Of a stretch of 64,000 nucleotides of DNA, positions 35,376 to 47,501 are shown piece after piece. Location: contig CM060922.1 in the NCBI GenBank assembly GCA_030737875.1, positions 302,985,456 to 303,049,455 on the forward strand. The letters run 5' to 3'. Below the pieces are notes generated by a model. The model was not told the DNA's origin and searched no databases. It saw only the letters and a program-made list of their open reading frames with translations. Positions within the stretch are counted from its first letter, which is position 1; each line of letters opens with the position of its first letter. The DNA comes from Allium sativum (taxonomy: Eukaryota; Streptophyta; Magnoliopsida; Asparagales; Amaryllidaceae). The translations under genes and the position numbers were made by a program.

Positions 35376-35917
35376 TGTATCGATCGTAAAATAATTATAT
35401 TTTATTCCCAGGTGGTCGGATCATTCTTAGATTTTTGCCCCCTGAGTTCAATGTTTGGGCTATAACTTTTATAAAGATCGAATCAGGTGCTAAAATTAAT
35501 CTCATTGAATCTGAATGGTGGTTTACAATTCCAAAGAGTGGTCACATGAAGGATTTGGTTTAGCGGTTTGAAAGAAATCATCGTTATAAGTTTTCGTTGT
35601 TGTTTATGCAAACTGGTCAGCAGCTAATTGGCCGATTAGCCAAGCGTATTAGACCTATGACCTACAGATATAAATATGGCCGCTTGGGGAGAGAACTAGG
35701 GTTACTCTCTTCATTCTAAACTTTAGGTTGGGCGTTTTTGATTCTCCGATTCCACCTAAACCATATTTCTCCATTCTTTTTCAATCGTATTCATTGTAGA
35801 TTGCATCCAAAGGATAGATCAGCATCAAAGGGGATTAGATCACATCAGACTGCATTATAGTAGGGGGAGTTCATTACTGTCCAAATTTGAATTCATCAAG
35901 TTAGCATCAAATCTGGA
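35376..35917 (+). repeat. 5' LTR of element D, second piece with promoter
   Basis: This continues from the 19-bp first piece (15578-15596) once B and its TSD copy are removed. A TATA box (TATAAATA, 35669-35676) is followed by gaactagggttactctcttc, carrying TAGGGTT. The phrase gctaattggccgattagcc upstream recalls the region before the TATA in LTR C. It is cut at 35917 by the CACTA element. Confidence 0.8.
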
Positions 35918-36270
35918 CATTACAAGAAAAATGATTTTTTGTAGCATCCAAAAACCGCCACTAAGTATTTTTGGTGGCGTTTCTATAATCATTACGAGAA
36001 AACATACCATAAAAATATTTTTTTGTTGCAATTTATAAAAATGCCACTAATAAAATCATTTTCATGGCGCTTTTTTAACGTTACAAATGGTTTTTTTTGC
36101 AGCATTAATTAAACGCCACCGAAAGGGTTTCTGCATTACAGTTGTTTTCTTATTGCGTTCTTTTAGCCTTTTTGTAGCGTTTAAAACACGCCAACACAAA
36201 TGTTTTTGTGTTCTATGACAATTTATTTGTAGCGGTTTTTAAACGCCACGAATGAATTTAATATTCCATA
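35918..36270. repeat. Left terminal inverted repeat and subterminal repeats of CACTA
   Basis: After the terminal repeat, the words GCCACTAA, GGCGTTT, AACGCCAC and TTTTTGTAGC recur in both orientations. Subterminal arrays of this kind bind the TNPA-type protein in En/Spm elements. Confidence 0.8.
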
Positions 36271-37554
36271 GCATTTTCTCTGCCACCAATTGTTACCAAA
36301 TTTGTATTATAATATTCCATACCTACCCATAATTTTGCCGCCAATTAAATAACATAATCCACAAACATATACGTTTTTGAACATAACTTATTATAAAACC
36401 ACAACATACACCTTCAAACATCCACAAAATAATCATACAAACATCCACAAATTCAATCGTCCACAACCTTCACAACCAAACTACCAATAACATTGTCATA
36501 ACCACAACATACACAACCAGACTACTAGTAACACTGTCATAACCAAGTACAATAAACACTGAAATAAACACCTGAAATAACCAAGTTACCGAGCAAATAT
36601 TATAGCGTTGTTGTCATCAAAACGCCTAAAATATTGTTGATGTACCTGTAAAACAAATAACAGAACATAACTTAAGAATAGAAATAGCAGGTTGAACCTT
36701 TCAGACACTACATAACATAAACCTTTCAGACACTACATAACATAAACCTTTCAGACACAAGCTCTGAACGTAACACTACATAATATAAACCTTTCAGATA
36801 CGCTCATTTTCCTGCACATTATGGACACTACATAACACAAACACCTGATTTTTTTATCAACCTCAATTTTTGCCTAACAATGTCCATTGCGTACAATAAT
36901 GACATCAAAATAATTTTGACTGAAAGAAACAAGTACATATTCCACAACTCTAAAGGCCTATAAGGCATTGCAGGTTGAACCTCAGTTCACCATTTTTTCA
37001 ATCTTAGGAGATGCCTTATATTTGAACATGTCTGTGGTTTCTGAAATATAGAACATGTTCCAGAGCTCAAAAATCTGAACCATGTAACGCAATATATAAT
37101 AGATGCCTTATATTTGGTTGGCATTTAACTTCTGAACCATGTAATTATGTGACCTAGTACTTCCGAGATGACAGTGCCTACCCTAGGCCGCCTCCTGGAG
37201 TATATTTCATATATGAGTTCTCCCCAATTATGTTGAATGCTTATTTGTATCTTTGCATTAATACACATTATCTTGGTAATATTCTAACCATGTACATAAA
37301 AGTTTGATCTATAATGCAAATCATCTAAGATATCTCACCAAATTGGCTTCAAAAGCATTAATACACATTAAATGGGAGTTTTATCTGGTACTACTACCAA
37401 GTTTGATTTATAAGGTGAGTGAGATAACACACTTATTATCCAAAATAACCTAACTCAATTATTTTTAGTCGATCTGCCCAGTCAGGTCATGTCGTCCCAA
37501 GGGCAGTAACTCCTGAATGTATACTGAAAATATTAAAATACCTTTCATTTTGTG
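36271..37554. other. Non-coding part of CACTA
   Basis: Apart from a short tandem repeat at 36696-36801, nothing was recognised. The region is AT-rich and lies downstream of the second CACTA gene. Confidence 0.55.
36696..36801. repeat. 25-bp tandem repeat in CACTA
   Basis: The unit acctttcagacactacataa plus cataa occurs twice perfectly (36696-36745) and then in partial and changed copies to about 36801. Confidence 0.9.
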
Positions 37555-38745
37555 TCAATAATGATTTTTTCCACTGGCCAAGCTATGGGAACGCCGAAGG
37601 CATCTTCCATGCACGTCAGAGCTGATGTTGGTCTCCATAGCTCTGCAGTTGGAACTGTCACATGTTCAACCCAAACCTTTACATGCATCTTTTCCCAATG
37701 GACGACAATGGACCATCGCTATCAGATCAGTTGATGCAATAGATCCTTCAGCCACTACGTCTATTCCAACCACATTTATCAACTTGCATTTTGCATCTTT
37801 TTTCATGTTTGCAATCGATTGAAAGAAAAAAAAGATTATTGTGCAGAATGTATATACATACACGTTAATATATGCTTACATAGTGATCAATGTTGAAAAT
37901 TAATACTTACATGTTTCGATTTATTCTTGAACACATATGAGGATTTCGAGGGAGAATTCACATGATTTTCACTATCAGCATGACTCTCAATTGGATTTTC
38001 TTTGTTTGCTTCTACTTTTGATCTTGGCCATGCTACTTTCCTACCAATTGCATCTCCAATGCACGACATATTAGATGTAGGTCGCCACAAATTAGCATCT
38101 TTATTTATTATGTTATCTACCCAAATGACAACAGCAGACGGACCTAGCGGAATACCATTAACAGTGCATTTTGGATCATCGGCATGGATTCTTCCTTCAT
38201 CAAATACACCTTCTCCCTCATTCCAACCATAAATCTTGCAATTATTGCAGATGCTGTCGGTACTCTAAAAATGAGAATATACTTCAATATTAGCAATTAA
38301 ACATACACGTAACTGCTAATATTAATCATGATAGTTTCAAAACAAGAGAATATTGTAGTATTTCTATGTAGCTGCTGCTAATAGCTTCACGTGTAACTGT
38401 AAATAAATATTCATGGTACCTTTATTCTATACACACGAAAAATAGCTATAAATATAATATGAGAAGTGTAAATTTTATCGTACTGGCTTCATCAGAATTA
38501 AAGTGTGTTCGCAGCGGTACCTTGACGCAAATTGATGGCCAAGCTACTACCTTATTAGTAGCATCTGCTAATACTGCCATTCTTGGTGTAGACCTCCATA
38601 AATAAGTATCTGGCTTATCCACAAAATCTATAACAACGCTCGCAGCATTTGGTCCAAGACGAATGTCATTGACAACGTCATTTGGGTCCATGGACCACAG
38701 CCTCCCATAGGCAACAACTCCAGACGTTCCATCCCAATTCAACAA
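37555..38745 (-). other. Three tandem copies of a small VAWP domain in the CACTA gene
   Basis: Copy 1 (38745-38500) has VVAYGRLWSMDPNDVV, IRLGPNAASVVIDFV, LWRSTPRM and KVVAWPS. Copy 2 (38240-37990) has RIHADDP, IPLGPSAVVIWVD, LWRPTSNM and RKVAWPRSK. Copy 3 (37830-37555) has VAEGSIASTD, RPLGKDACK, LWRPTSAL and VPIAWPVEK. The pattern resembles a domain catalogued as DUF8039 in plant transposon proteins; that name is from memory. The copies differ enough to be an old duplication. They are separated by intron-like AT-rich gaps. Confidence 0.65.
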
Positions 38746-40739
38746 CGAACATACTTCGTCGTCACTCTAGAATTATTCAACCGAAAATTATATCAAATAC
38801 TGGATTAGAAATTTAAAATGTAAATTTTATTTATTGAGTAATATAATTATTATTTTTACCGATTCAGGTGAGATCTTTCCTGAACTTTCTTTACCCTGCT
38901 GCAAAGCACAAATATTACGATATTTAATCTAAGGAGCACTCAGGTGGATGCCATGATATTTAAAATAAAACATTACTGGAGCAAAATATTTATTGGGTAA
39001 TATAATTATTATTTTTACCATTTCATGTGTGCTCCCTTGCAAACTTTCTTCACCCTGCATTAAAGCACCAAAATTTATTCTTTTTAGTATTTTAAATTAT
39101 AGAGTGTGCTAAATATTGTATTTAACAAATAAAAATTAATTTTATAAATTTACCTTCTGGTCCATCAGAATCTGTATCATTCCCTTCAATTCAGATATTT
39201 CCTCTTGACATCATGAGACTTGTTTATCTTTGGACTGAGCCACAGCTAGCGTGGTTAAAGTGCAACCCCTTCCCAATGCCCCTAACCTTCCCAGTTTATC
39301 TTCTCCCAATACATTTGCAAGAGCATCTCCATTGACATTCTGTGTCGAGCTAGACTAGGATACCAAACTTTTTAATCTCCTCCTACATAAATAAAAACAC
39401 ATAGATGATGTACAATAGTAAAATATCGCAGTTTCAAAAAAATGCCGATAAAATAAAAAAACAATTATACAATAGTATTTGTAGCTTCAATGGAGACCAG
39501 TCGACCATTTTGTTATATGAGATTTGATCCACACATCATCTCTAGTTATGGACGATGGATCTACACTTTCGTTTTTCTAAATTTAAGATAACATTAAATA
39601 AGTAAAATGAAAGGTATTAAATAATATTAAATAAAGCTATAGTTATTTACCTAACCAGGTCTTCGGTCATTCTAGCCATTCCCTTACGAGCGGTTGTATG
39701 CGGAAGTTGTGTGTACCTAAGGGCCGAATAATTCTCACTTTTTTGTTGGAAATATTGAAAGATGTTAATATTATCATACTAATAGAGATGATCGTAGGAA
39801 TGATTTGTTGTTGAAGTATTGAATTTTATCTTAGATTTACCTTAAAGTCCACACTTGTTTTCGCCTTCACAAACTTTCTTCATTCATTCATGTTTTTGAT
39901 GTTGGTTGGTTTCGGTTTAAGTCTTTCCTCTTCACTCTCTGTTTTTTGCAAAGTTCGAACCAATTTGCTTTTTGACGATCTCCACAGTACTCCCATTTGT
40001 TGAAATATAGCTTTTCTTTGCCATTCCTCTTCCAGTTTAAATCTAACCTGAATCAGTTCATGAAAAGATGATATTAAAATCAAATAATTCACATGTGCAT
40101 ATAGTCCGAACTGGAGTACATAGCTTTAGAATACTAAAATTTGTTGCATGAATTCTGAGATTTCTATCATGTAATTAAGTAACCAAAATTAAGTCTTAAA
40201 CCTGAACCGACTGCCACAAAACTTCTTTTAAATCATCATTTATATTCCGCCAATCATCGATAGTATATTGAACCTGCTCCCGCACAAGTGGTCCAAGAAA
40301 AGAGGATAAATATACAGACCCTTGCCCTATCGGTATACCTAGATCATTAAACTCAACTTCAGTTCGATCGTAAATGCATAACGAGAGCCTTTTTTGCTTT
40401 TGGTGGACCTCTACCGCCTCTTTTTCGAGAAGTACTTCCGATGTCAGCTACACTTTATTTCCCAATTTCCAGATCGGCATCATCAGTGTTAGAATTTTAT
40501 ATATAGAGGAGAAGAGAGATTAAATGTAGAATAATTGAAGGACTACATTGTTATTTCATAGTAATACAAAACGTCAGTACTGCTATTTATACTTGCAGAA
40601 TACTAAAATATCATACAATAAAATAGCTAAAATAATTTAAACTGGTCCATTAGAAAAGGAAGACTTGATCTAATCTAAAATAATACTTTGAATCATTCAC
40701 TAACACACCCCCTTGATTCAAAGTTATTGAGATAATAAA

Positions 40740-40860
40740 CGAAGCACTTCTCTTCGATTTGTGATGCACTTCTCATCACCTTCAATTGTTGAAGCACATC
40801 GCTTCAACTCTACTCTTTGAATATTGGAGCACTTCTCTCCATGGTGCACTTCTCACCCAT
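40740..40860. repeat. Array of five hairpins with a conserved 9-nt loop
   Basis: Five hairpins follow each other: arms CGAA/TTCG (loop 40744-40752), GTGAT/ATCAC (40766-40774), GTTGAA/TTCAAC (40794-40802), TGGA/TCCA (40829-40837) and ATGGT/ACCCAT with one bulge (40846-40854). The loop is GCACTTCTC in four and GCACATCGC in one. Arms differ between copies yet pair in every copy. It lies between the purine tract and the gag remnant. Confidence 0.85.
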
Positions 40861-40899
40861 AACTCTAAAATAAATTCTCTTTCACAGCCACTTGTGTCA

Positions 40900-41005
40900 T
40901 GTTCTCTTGCTCTTCATCTTTGAACCTACAATTCCTTGCCATATGCCCAAAATTTTGACACTTGAAACACTTAGGTTTTCCCTTATGCCAACAATCATTT
41001 TCTTC
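40900..41005 (-). pseudogene. gag zinc knuckle remnant in the TRIM
   Basis: The minus strand reads KPKCFKCQNFGHMARNC and continues RFKDEEQEN. It is a complete CX2CX4HX4C knuckle of Copia type. No capsid, protease or RT remains around it, so the TRIM arose by deletion from a full Copia element. Confidence 0.8.
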
Positions 41006-41595
41006 ATGACCAGATCTGCTTGCTTTTGTTGTGCTTCGGTTGGTCCGTCTTTGAATTGTTTAAAAAACTAAATTTTTTCGCTCTTTAGAGATCTCTTCAT
41101 TCCTTCTCATCAACCTAGCTCTGATACCATGTTGGAATTAATTATAGAGAGGCGAAGAGAGATTAAATGTAGAATAAATGAAGGACTACATTGTTATTTC
41201 ATAGCAATACAAAACGTCAGTACAGCTATTTATACTTGCAGAATACTAAAATACCATACAATAAAAAAGTTAAAATAATTTAATCTGGTCCACTAAAAAA
41301 GGATGACTTGATCTAATCTAAATAATAATTTGAATCGTTCACTAACAATCAGTTTGTTCAAGACAAGTTTGATTTCCTGAGCATATACCTTCTTCATTTC
41401 GGTCATTCAGGACAGTTTGTTCTTTGCCTTCATTGTGAACAACGGCTTGCTTCTTATTAGAACTGACTGGTTGTTTGTCGCATTGAATGTTACGCTTTAG
41501 CTATGACTTACGCATCTGATCTGACTTATTCTTTTGGGATTCCTTTGAAGCCTTTATCTGGATGCGAGTACGGAGATTGCTTGTCGACATCATTT

Positions 41596-42270
41596 TCTGC
41601 AAATGAAACGAAATACATAATTTGAATTGTATATACGGTCATAAATATACATATATAATTTAAATTGTGTGGTTTGATGTAAATAAATGCAAGACCAGAC
41701 AAGGCAGTACAATGTATATGTATATACAGACATATGTATATATAGTATACACATGTGCGTGTACTAGTACATGTGCGTGTAATATGTGCATATGCAAAAG
41801 CAGACCAGACCAGAAAAATCTCAGGTTTAATGGGAAGACAAGGCAACACAATGTACTAGCGCATGTGTGTGTAATTTGAAAAACAGGTCAGACCGCATGT
41901 CCATGAAATGCTAGAATTTCTGGTACAACATAAATGTGTATAACATAGTTTCAGGTGCAACACCAATAAACAACCAAACGTTCAGAAAATCAGTACGATT
42001 ATAACGAATACCAACATTAAAGCAAATGAACAACCAACACTACAGAAAATCAATACGAATACAATGAACAACCAACACTAAATCAAATAAAAAACGATGC
42101 TCAAGTAGAATATATAATCTACTCAAGTATGCCCTCGCAATCCTCTTTAACATAGCTAACATCTTTATCATCCACTTCGGTTATTTCATCTTCCATCACT
42201 TGGATATCTTTCTCATGCATTCGGGATCCTCTAAATCAGTAAAACTTCTTGATATTGCATTCATTACACC
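41596..42270. other. Spacer between the two CACTA genes
   Basis: An alternating atgtatatg / gtgcgtgtac tract (about 41700-41780) and AT-rich sequence. No coding motif recognised. Confidence 0.55.
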
Positions 42271-45200
42271 ATATCAATTAGAATTATTGTCCTCTCTTGA
42301 ATAAAATACTTGTTTAACTTGAAATGCGAGTATGTATGGGTCTGATGAAAATGATGCTTGATGTAAATCAACAAAAGTGAACCCATCATCATCAACTTTT
42401 ACTCCATTTCCTTTATACACCCAACGACACTTAAAACTGGAATATAAAACAAATGATAATCTAATAAAATTATATCTGTCAATATTCATAATAAGTGACG
42501 GCATCAACCACTTAGGACATATCTTTTGCACTTGCTCTATACATAGTAGTCGCATCAAAAGACACCCCATAATTCTGAGTTTGTCTCCTTAAATCTTTTA
42601 CATGAAAATGTTTCTCATTGATGATATATCCTTTGTAAGACACGGCATCATCCTTCGGACCATAAGCAATCCATTTCAACATGTCTTTATGATCCTTGGA
42701 GGTAATAGGTATCTACATAGAATTTCATTTAGTATGTAAATTTTATAATATATTAATAGGCATATTAGAATATATTTGAAATCTAACTAACCTTCCTTTT
42801 AATCCAATCGACAAAAAAATTTATATGTATTTCCCAAAGTAAGGTCGCATTTTTTTCATGCATTGGTCTGAATTTTCTAATTCCTCCAAGTGCAAACTAG
42901 CTTTGAACATTTGATTATAAGTTACATATATCATTACGAATACATAAAAATAATTAAAACAATATATAACATGAACTTACTCCATAAAATCGCAGCCATA
43001 TTTGTTAACCCAGCTAAATGAGCCATTTCTTTCTCATTAGCCGGCAATGTAATTGTCTTGGATGTTGAAATTGGACGTCCCTCGATATTACACTACTTTC
43101 ATACTCTTCATTTCGATCTCCTTTCTCCTCTATATGTCCTTTTTTTAAATTCATTGAAGAACAACATGCATTCTGCTGCTAGATACGATTCTACAATACA
43201 TCCCCCTGGTTGTGCATAGTTTCTGACATAATCTTTGAGTGTCTTCATATATCTTTCGAATGGGTACATCCAACGAAAATGAACCGGTCCACACACTAGT
43301 GCTTCTTTTCCAAGATGAATGGATAAATGTTCCATTATATCAAAGAAAGATGGTGGGAAAAAAATTTCAAAGTCACATGAAACTTCAATAATCTCAACAT
43401 TGATTTGTTCTACCTTCTCTCTATCAAGAATAGATTGATACAATTTGTTGAAAAAAGAACATAAGCGAATTATTTCTTTTCTTACCTTCTTTGCCAGTAA
43501 TCCTCCAGATGCTACAGGCAATAAGCATTAATACATGATAATCATGTGACTTAAATCCTCTAATTTTACAATTCGACAACGAAATCCAATTTTTTAAATT
43601 TGAACAGTAGCCATCCGATCCTTTGAAATCGTACAGTCTATAGCAAAATATTTTTCTCTCAGATTTTGACAACAAAATGGAGCCGGTGGAAGATATGCTT
43701 TTTTCCCATGAGGTTGTGTATAAAGCTCACGTCGAATTCCCCAGTCCTCTAAATCCTTCGCACAGTTGGTTCCATCTTTGGATTTATTACCATGCAACAT
43801 CGTGCCTAATAGGCTTTCACCAATATTCTTTTACACATGCATTACATCTATATTATGACATAATGGAAGTTCCTGCGAAAACCATAATTATAACGCATTA
43901 ATGGATTTTTCTTGTACTAAAACAGTAAAAATTAAACATATTAACCACTAACCTTCCAATAAGGCAAATCAAAGAAAATCGATCTTTTTTCCACCTTGAT
44001 ATCTCCATTTTCGTGGAAGTGTTATTATCATCAATTTCATCTTCTTCATCATAAACACACTTTCTCTTATTAATTTTTCCTTCTTTTCCTTTTCCAAAAG
44101 CATTTGAATAATCCTTCAACAACGCATAGATGTTTCTCCCAGTAAGCAATCTAGAAGCACTATCTGTCTCTATGGTGAACAACGCCTTTCGTTTCCTACG
44201 TGAATATGAAGGAAGTAGAAATCTTCTATGTCCCATGTAGGCGAACTTTCGACTATGATTCAACCAATGAGAATGGGTATTGACACCACATAACGGGCAA
44301 GCTTTTTCCCCTTTCATATGACATCCAACAAGATTTTCATAAGCAGGAAAATCATTAATCGTCCATAGCAAAATTGCATTTAATTTTAATAAAGTTTTGC
44401 TAAACACGTCATAAGCATTAACTCCGTAAGACCACAAGTGATGCAAATCTTCCACCAAAGGCGCCAAATACACATCAATATCATTCATGGGTTGCTTCGG
44501 ACCTAGAATAAGTAAAGTCAGCATAATATTTTCCTTCTTCATACACAACATAGGCGAGTGATTATAAGTCACGATCATTACCGGCCATCAACTGTATTTA
44601 GAACTCAACATGGAAAATGGATTGAATCCATCTGTACCAAGACCAAGCCTAAGATTGCGTGGATCTGATGAAAAAGATTTATACTTTTCATCCACCATTT
44701 TCCATGTCATAGAATCCACGGGATGACGTATTTTTCCATCGTTACTTTTATTAGTAAAATGCCATCTTAAATCTTCTGCCATCTTTTGAGATTTTTACAT
44801 TCTTCAAAATCTCGGAATGATTGGGAAATATCTCAATACTTTAACTGGAACATGTTTTATAACCCCTTCAGTATCTAGATTTTTCTTCCATCTCGAAGAA
44901 CCGCATTTTGGAAAATTTTCTAAACCTTTGTATTCTTTTCTGAAAATGCAATAGTCATTCTCACATGCATGTATCTTTTCAAAACCCATGTCGAGTGCTT
45001 TAAGAAATTTCTTGACTTCATATAAGGTTTTTGGAAGCACATTTTCCTTCGGTAGAAATAGATGTTGCACAGCTAAAAGTTTATCAAACCCACTATTAGA
45101 CAAGTTAGTCTCGCATTTAAGATTAGACAAGACGGTGATAGTAGATACTTTTGTGTGATCTATGCAACCAGGATATAATGGAGTTCTGTATCTTCCAAGT

Positions 45201-45540
45201 TCTTGAGTAACTCATCCTCTTTTCTTCGAAAATCAACATTATCTTTATAATCATCAAAAAAATCATTATTCATAAAATCTTCATAGTGAATCATCTTGGA
45301 TAGATCATATACGTCAAACGTATTTGTTTTATTCTCTACATTTATCTCTTCACCATGATTAAACCATTCACCATCAATTATCCAGGATCCATTCCTTTTA
45401 TAATTAAATGGCCAAAAATAGTTTGGTCATCATAGCGAGTAAGATTCCGACAATCTCTGCAAGGGAATAATTTTTTTCTATATTTCTTACGTTCCTCTTT
45501 GCATCATACACAAAATTCACCACCCCTTTCGTTACTCTGT
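42271..45540 (-). pseudogene. CACTA TNP2-type transposase
   Basis: The minus strand begins with a transposase-associated zinc region (CRDC, HLIIKGMDPG, about 45470-45390). Next is the TNP2 core: KKFLKALDMGFEKIHACEND and KCGSSRWKK (about 45010-44880), RWHFTNKSNDGKIRHPVDS and LRLGLGTDGFNPFSMLSSKY (44770-44590), PKQPMNDIDVYLAPLVEDL, LLWTINDFPAYENLVGC and CPLCG (44490-44280). Then come a DUF4218-like part (FFPPSFFDIMEHLSIHLGKE, RWMYPFERYMKTLKDYVRN, about 43360-43210) and a DUF4216-like part (FKCRWVYKGNGVKVDDDGFT, about 42440). Order and motifs match plant CACTA transposases. Frameshifts, stops and possible introns lie between them. It cuts and joins the element ends in the nucleus when intact. 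Confidence 0.93.
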
Positions 45541-47395
45541 ACTAGTTTTATGGCAAAAGTAATAAACATACAAAATTTAGTTTTAATATTAGATTATATG
45601 TTCTAAATATCAAAATATATAATAAGTTAAGCACTATTTTATCACTTGTTTAAAAAAACCCAATCTTTTTCCACCATCGACTTATGAAGGCAAATAAGTT
45701 TCCAATCCTTGACATATAAATTGGTTATCTGTTGTTAGCAAAAAAAATAACTACACATTGAAGTTATTACCCAAAAAGACATCCAAGCATCTTATAAATG
45801 ATGCACTAACTACCTAATTCTACTTCAGAGAATCTGATTATATGTTCAAATACACATCCGTCAAGAACAATTATAAAAGAGAAGGAAAAGAAGTTCCAAC
45901 ACTATTATTATCTAAAATTTTATATACTATGTGCTTCGCTGTAATGAAGTGTGCGCTTCGCGTTTGCACATTGCGTTTATGCTCTAAGCATGGCGCTTCG
46001 GTGCGCGTTTCGCGCTTAATAACATTGGGTACTAGTACTATTATCAGCTATAATAAAACAGATCTTCATTTAAATACTAAATAAGTGTGCCCATTTAAAC
46101 ATGACAGCAATCAAGCAAAATAAGCAATATAATGGAATGAAGTTATATTATGAAACTAATACATCTAAACTGTAAGAAAAATTATGAAAGAATAAAAATA
46201 TATGAACATCTTATCTGCAAAATGTTACAAGAGATTTGAACAAGGCCAAGACAACTTAAGAGAATTATACAATTACATATTGCTCAGAACCATATAGGAT
46301 AAAGTAAGAGCAAACAATGGATTGAGACATGAGTATCTTATCTACCAAAGGCTTTATGTGATTAAAATATGACCAGTGAACCAAAAAAATTAGAAAAGGA
46401 AAAACTCTATAATATCTCATTTACAATTATAAGGGAAGAAGGAGCTAGTAAGAAGTACAGGCTTGGATCATGAATGCCTGGGACGAGGGAAAAGTAGGAA
46501 AATTATTAAGGCTTAGTTATGCAAAAGTCTAAAGGGTGGTTCCTGGTTAATTACTTTTATTAAACGAGATATATCAAAAAGCCATAGAAATTAGCCACAC
46601 TATTCAAAATATGAAATCTAAACAATTCCTAGATTCACATATAAGACATGGTATTGATTGGTGTGACTGTGTACGCCACTGCTTATACCCATGTACACCA
46701 TACATGATATCATCGTCATATTACTTTGCATTAACCAGATCTCACAAATCCTAGATTCGCATATAAGAGAGGAAAGTTTGTCTATTCAAAACTCCTGAAT
46801 GGTTTTCATGTTTCATTACTCCCCATAACTAAAGAGAATTCCATCACATCAAAAGCATACAACATGAAAACAACCTATCAGAAAAGCATCCAAATAGAAC
46901 ATGAAAATCAAGCAGTTATAACATAACCGAGCCCTAGCAAGATAGGAGATGAGAAAATGATGGAATACAGATCAATGAACGATTAAAATTAGGGTTAATC
47001 AGCTATACCATAACCAAACCCTAGCAAGATAGGAGATGAGAAAATAACATGCTTACAAATATTTCATACACAGCCCGAATAGAATCACAAAATCAAGTTA
47101 AAGAGTTCACACATAAATTTACCTATACCGTGAGCAGAGATATTTGCTGGCTTCCATGACGTTGTTGAGAGGAGTACAGCGGAGTTGACGATGACCAGGA
47201 ACATTTCCGTGACATTGTTGGGGGAAAGGGAATTTTTTGGCAGAGGGATTTGGGGGAAAGGGAATTTTTCGGCAGAGGGATTTGCAGGGAAGGGAACAAG
47301 GGTTCAAAATTTCGAAGTATGAGTGGGATAGGAATAGAAAATAGGTGGTCACATTTTTTTAACACACGGACTAATTTTTTTAGGCGGGAAGGTGA
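45541..47395 (-). other. 5' region of CACTA upstream of the transposase gene
   Basis: No coding domain. It contains a GC-rich patch of GCGCTTCG-like words (45935-46020), a repeated phrase gagatgagaaaat preceded by cctagcaagatag (46932 and 47021), a repeated cctagattc.catataaga (about 46628 and 46751), and a 2-copy repeat ggggaaagggaatttt plus ggcagagggatttg (47219-47285). It probably holds the promoter and first untranslated exon. Confidence 0.5.
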
Positions 47396-47498
47396 ATTTT
47401 TTTTGCCGCATTTATACTAGGAGTGAAAACACTTTTTCTTGCATTTACAAATAAACGCCACTGATTTTTGCAACAAAAAAATCATTTTTCTTGTAGTG
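47396..47498. repeat. Right terminal inverted repeat and subterminal repeats of CACTA
   Basis: The end is complementary to CACTACAAGAAAAATGATTT, preceded by TTTGCCGCATTTATA, AAACGCCACTG and similar subterminal words that match those at the left end. Confidence 0.85.
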
Positions 47499-47501
47499 AG
47501 A

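Larger units (their letters stand above)
40487..41347 (-). mobile_element. TRIM-like Copia derivative with 218-bp LTRs
   Basis: Two LTRs (40487-40705 and 41130-41347) start TGTTAGAATT or TGTTGGAATT and end TTCACTAACA. The perfect TSD atcag lies at 40482-40486 and 41348-41352. On the minus strand the primer site TGGTATCAGAGCTAGG abuts the 5' LTR at 41129, and a purine tract AAGGGGGTG abuts the 3' LTR at 40706. The 424-bp interior keeps one gag zinc knuckle and an array of hairpins. It is inserted in the second CACTA gene and must move by proteins made elsewhere. Confidence 0.93.
37555..41595 (-). pseudogene. Second CACTA gene (Transposase_24-like with tandem C-terminal domains)
   Basis: Minus-strand landmarks in order: a basic start MMSTSNLRTRIQIKASKE (about 41595); RKRGGRGPPKAKK (about 40430); VEFNDLGIPIGQGSVYLSSF and LGPLVREQVQYTIDDW (about 40370-40250); KAIFQQMGVLWRSSKSKLV (about 40015) and LKPKPTNIKNMNE; LPHTTARKGMARMTEDL (about 39710); GALGRGCTLTTLAVAQSK (about 39270). 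These match the plant Ptta/En/Spm transposase family. Three copies of another domain follow (37555-38745). Frameshifts and stops are present, and a TRIM element splits the gene at 40487-41347. The product probably bound element ends, by analogy with TNPA. Confidence 0.8.
35918..47498 (-). mobile_element. CACTA (En/Spm) DNA transposon
   Basis: The terminal inverted repeats pair over more than 20 bp: the left end reads CATTACAAGAAAAATGATTT (first repeat base changed from CACTA) and the right end is the complement of CACTACAAGAAAAATGATTT. Flanking triplets are gga (35915-35917) and aga (47499-47501), a 3-bp TSD with one change, as expected for this superfamily. The interior encodes TNP2-type transposase and a second transposon protein, both on the minus strand and both decayed. 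Total length without the inner TRIM is about 10.7 kb. It sits in the LTR of element D. Confidence 0.95.
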
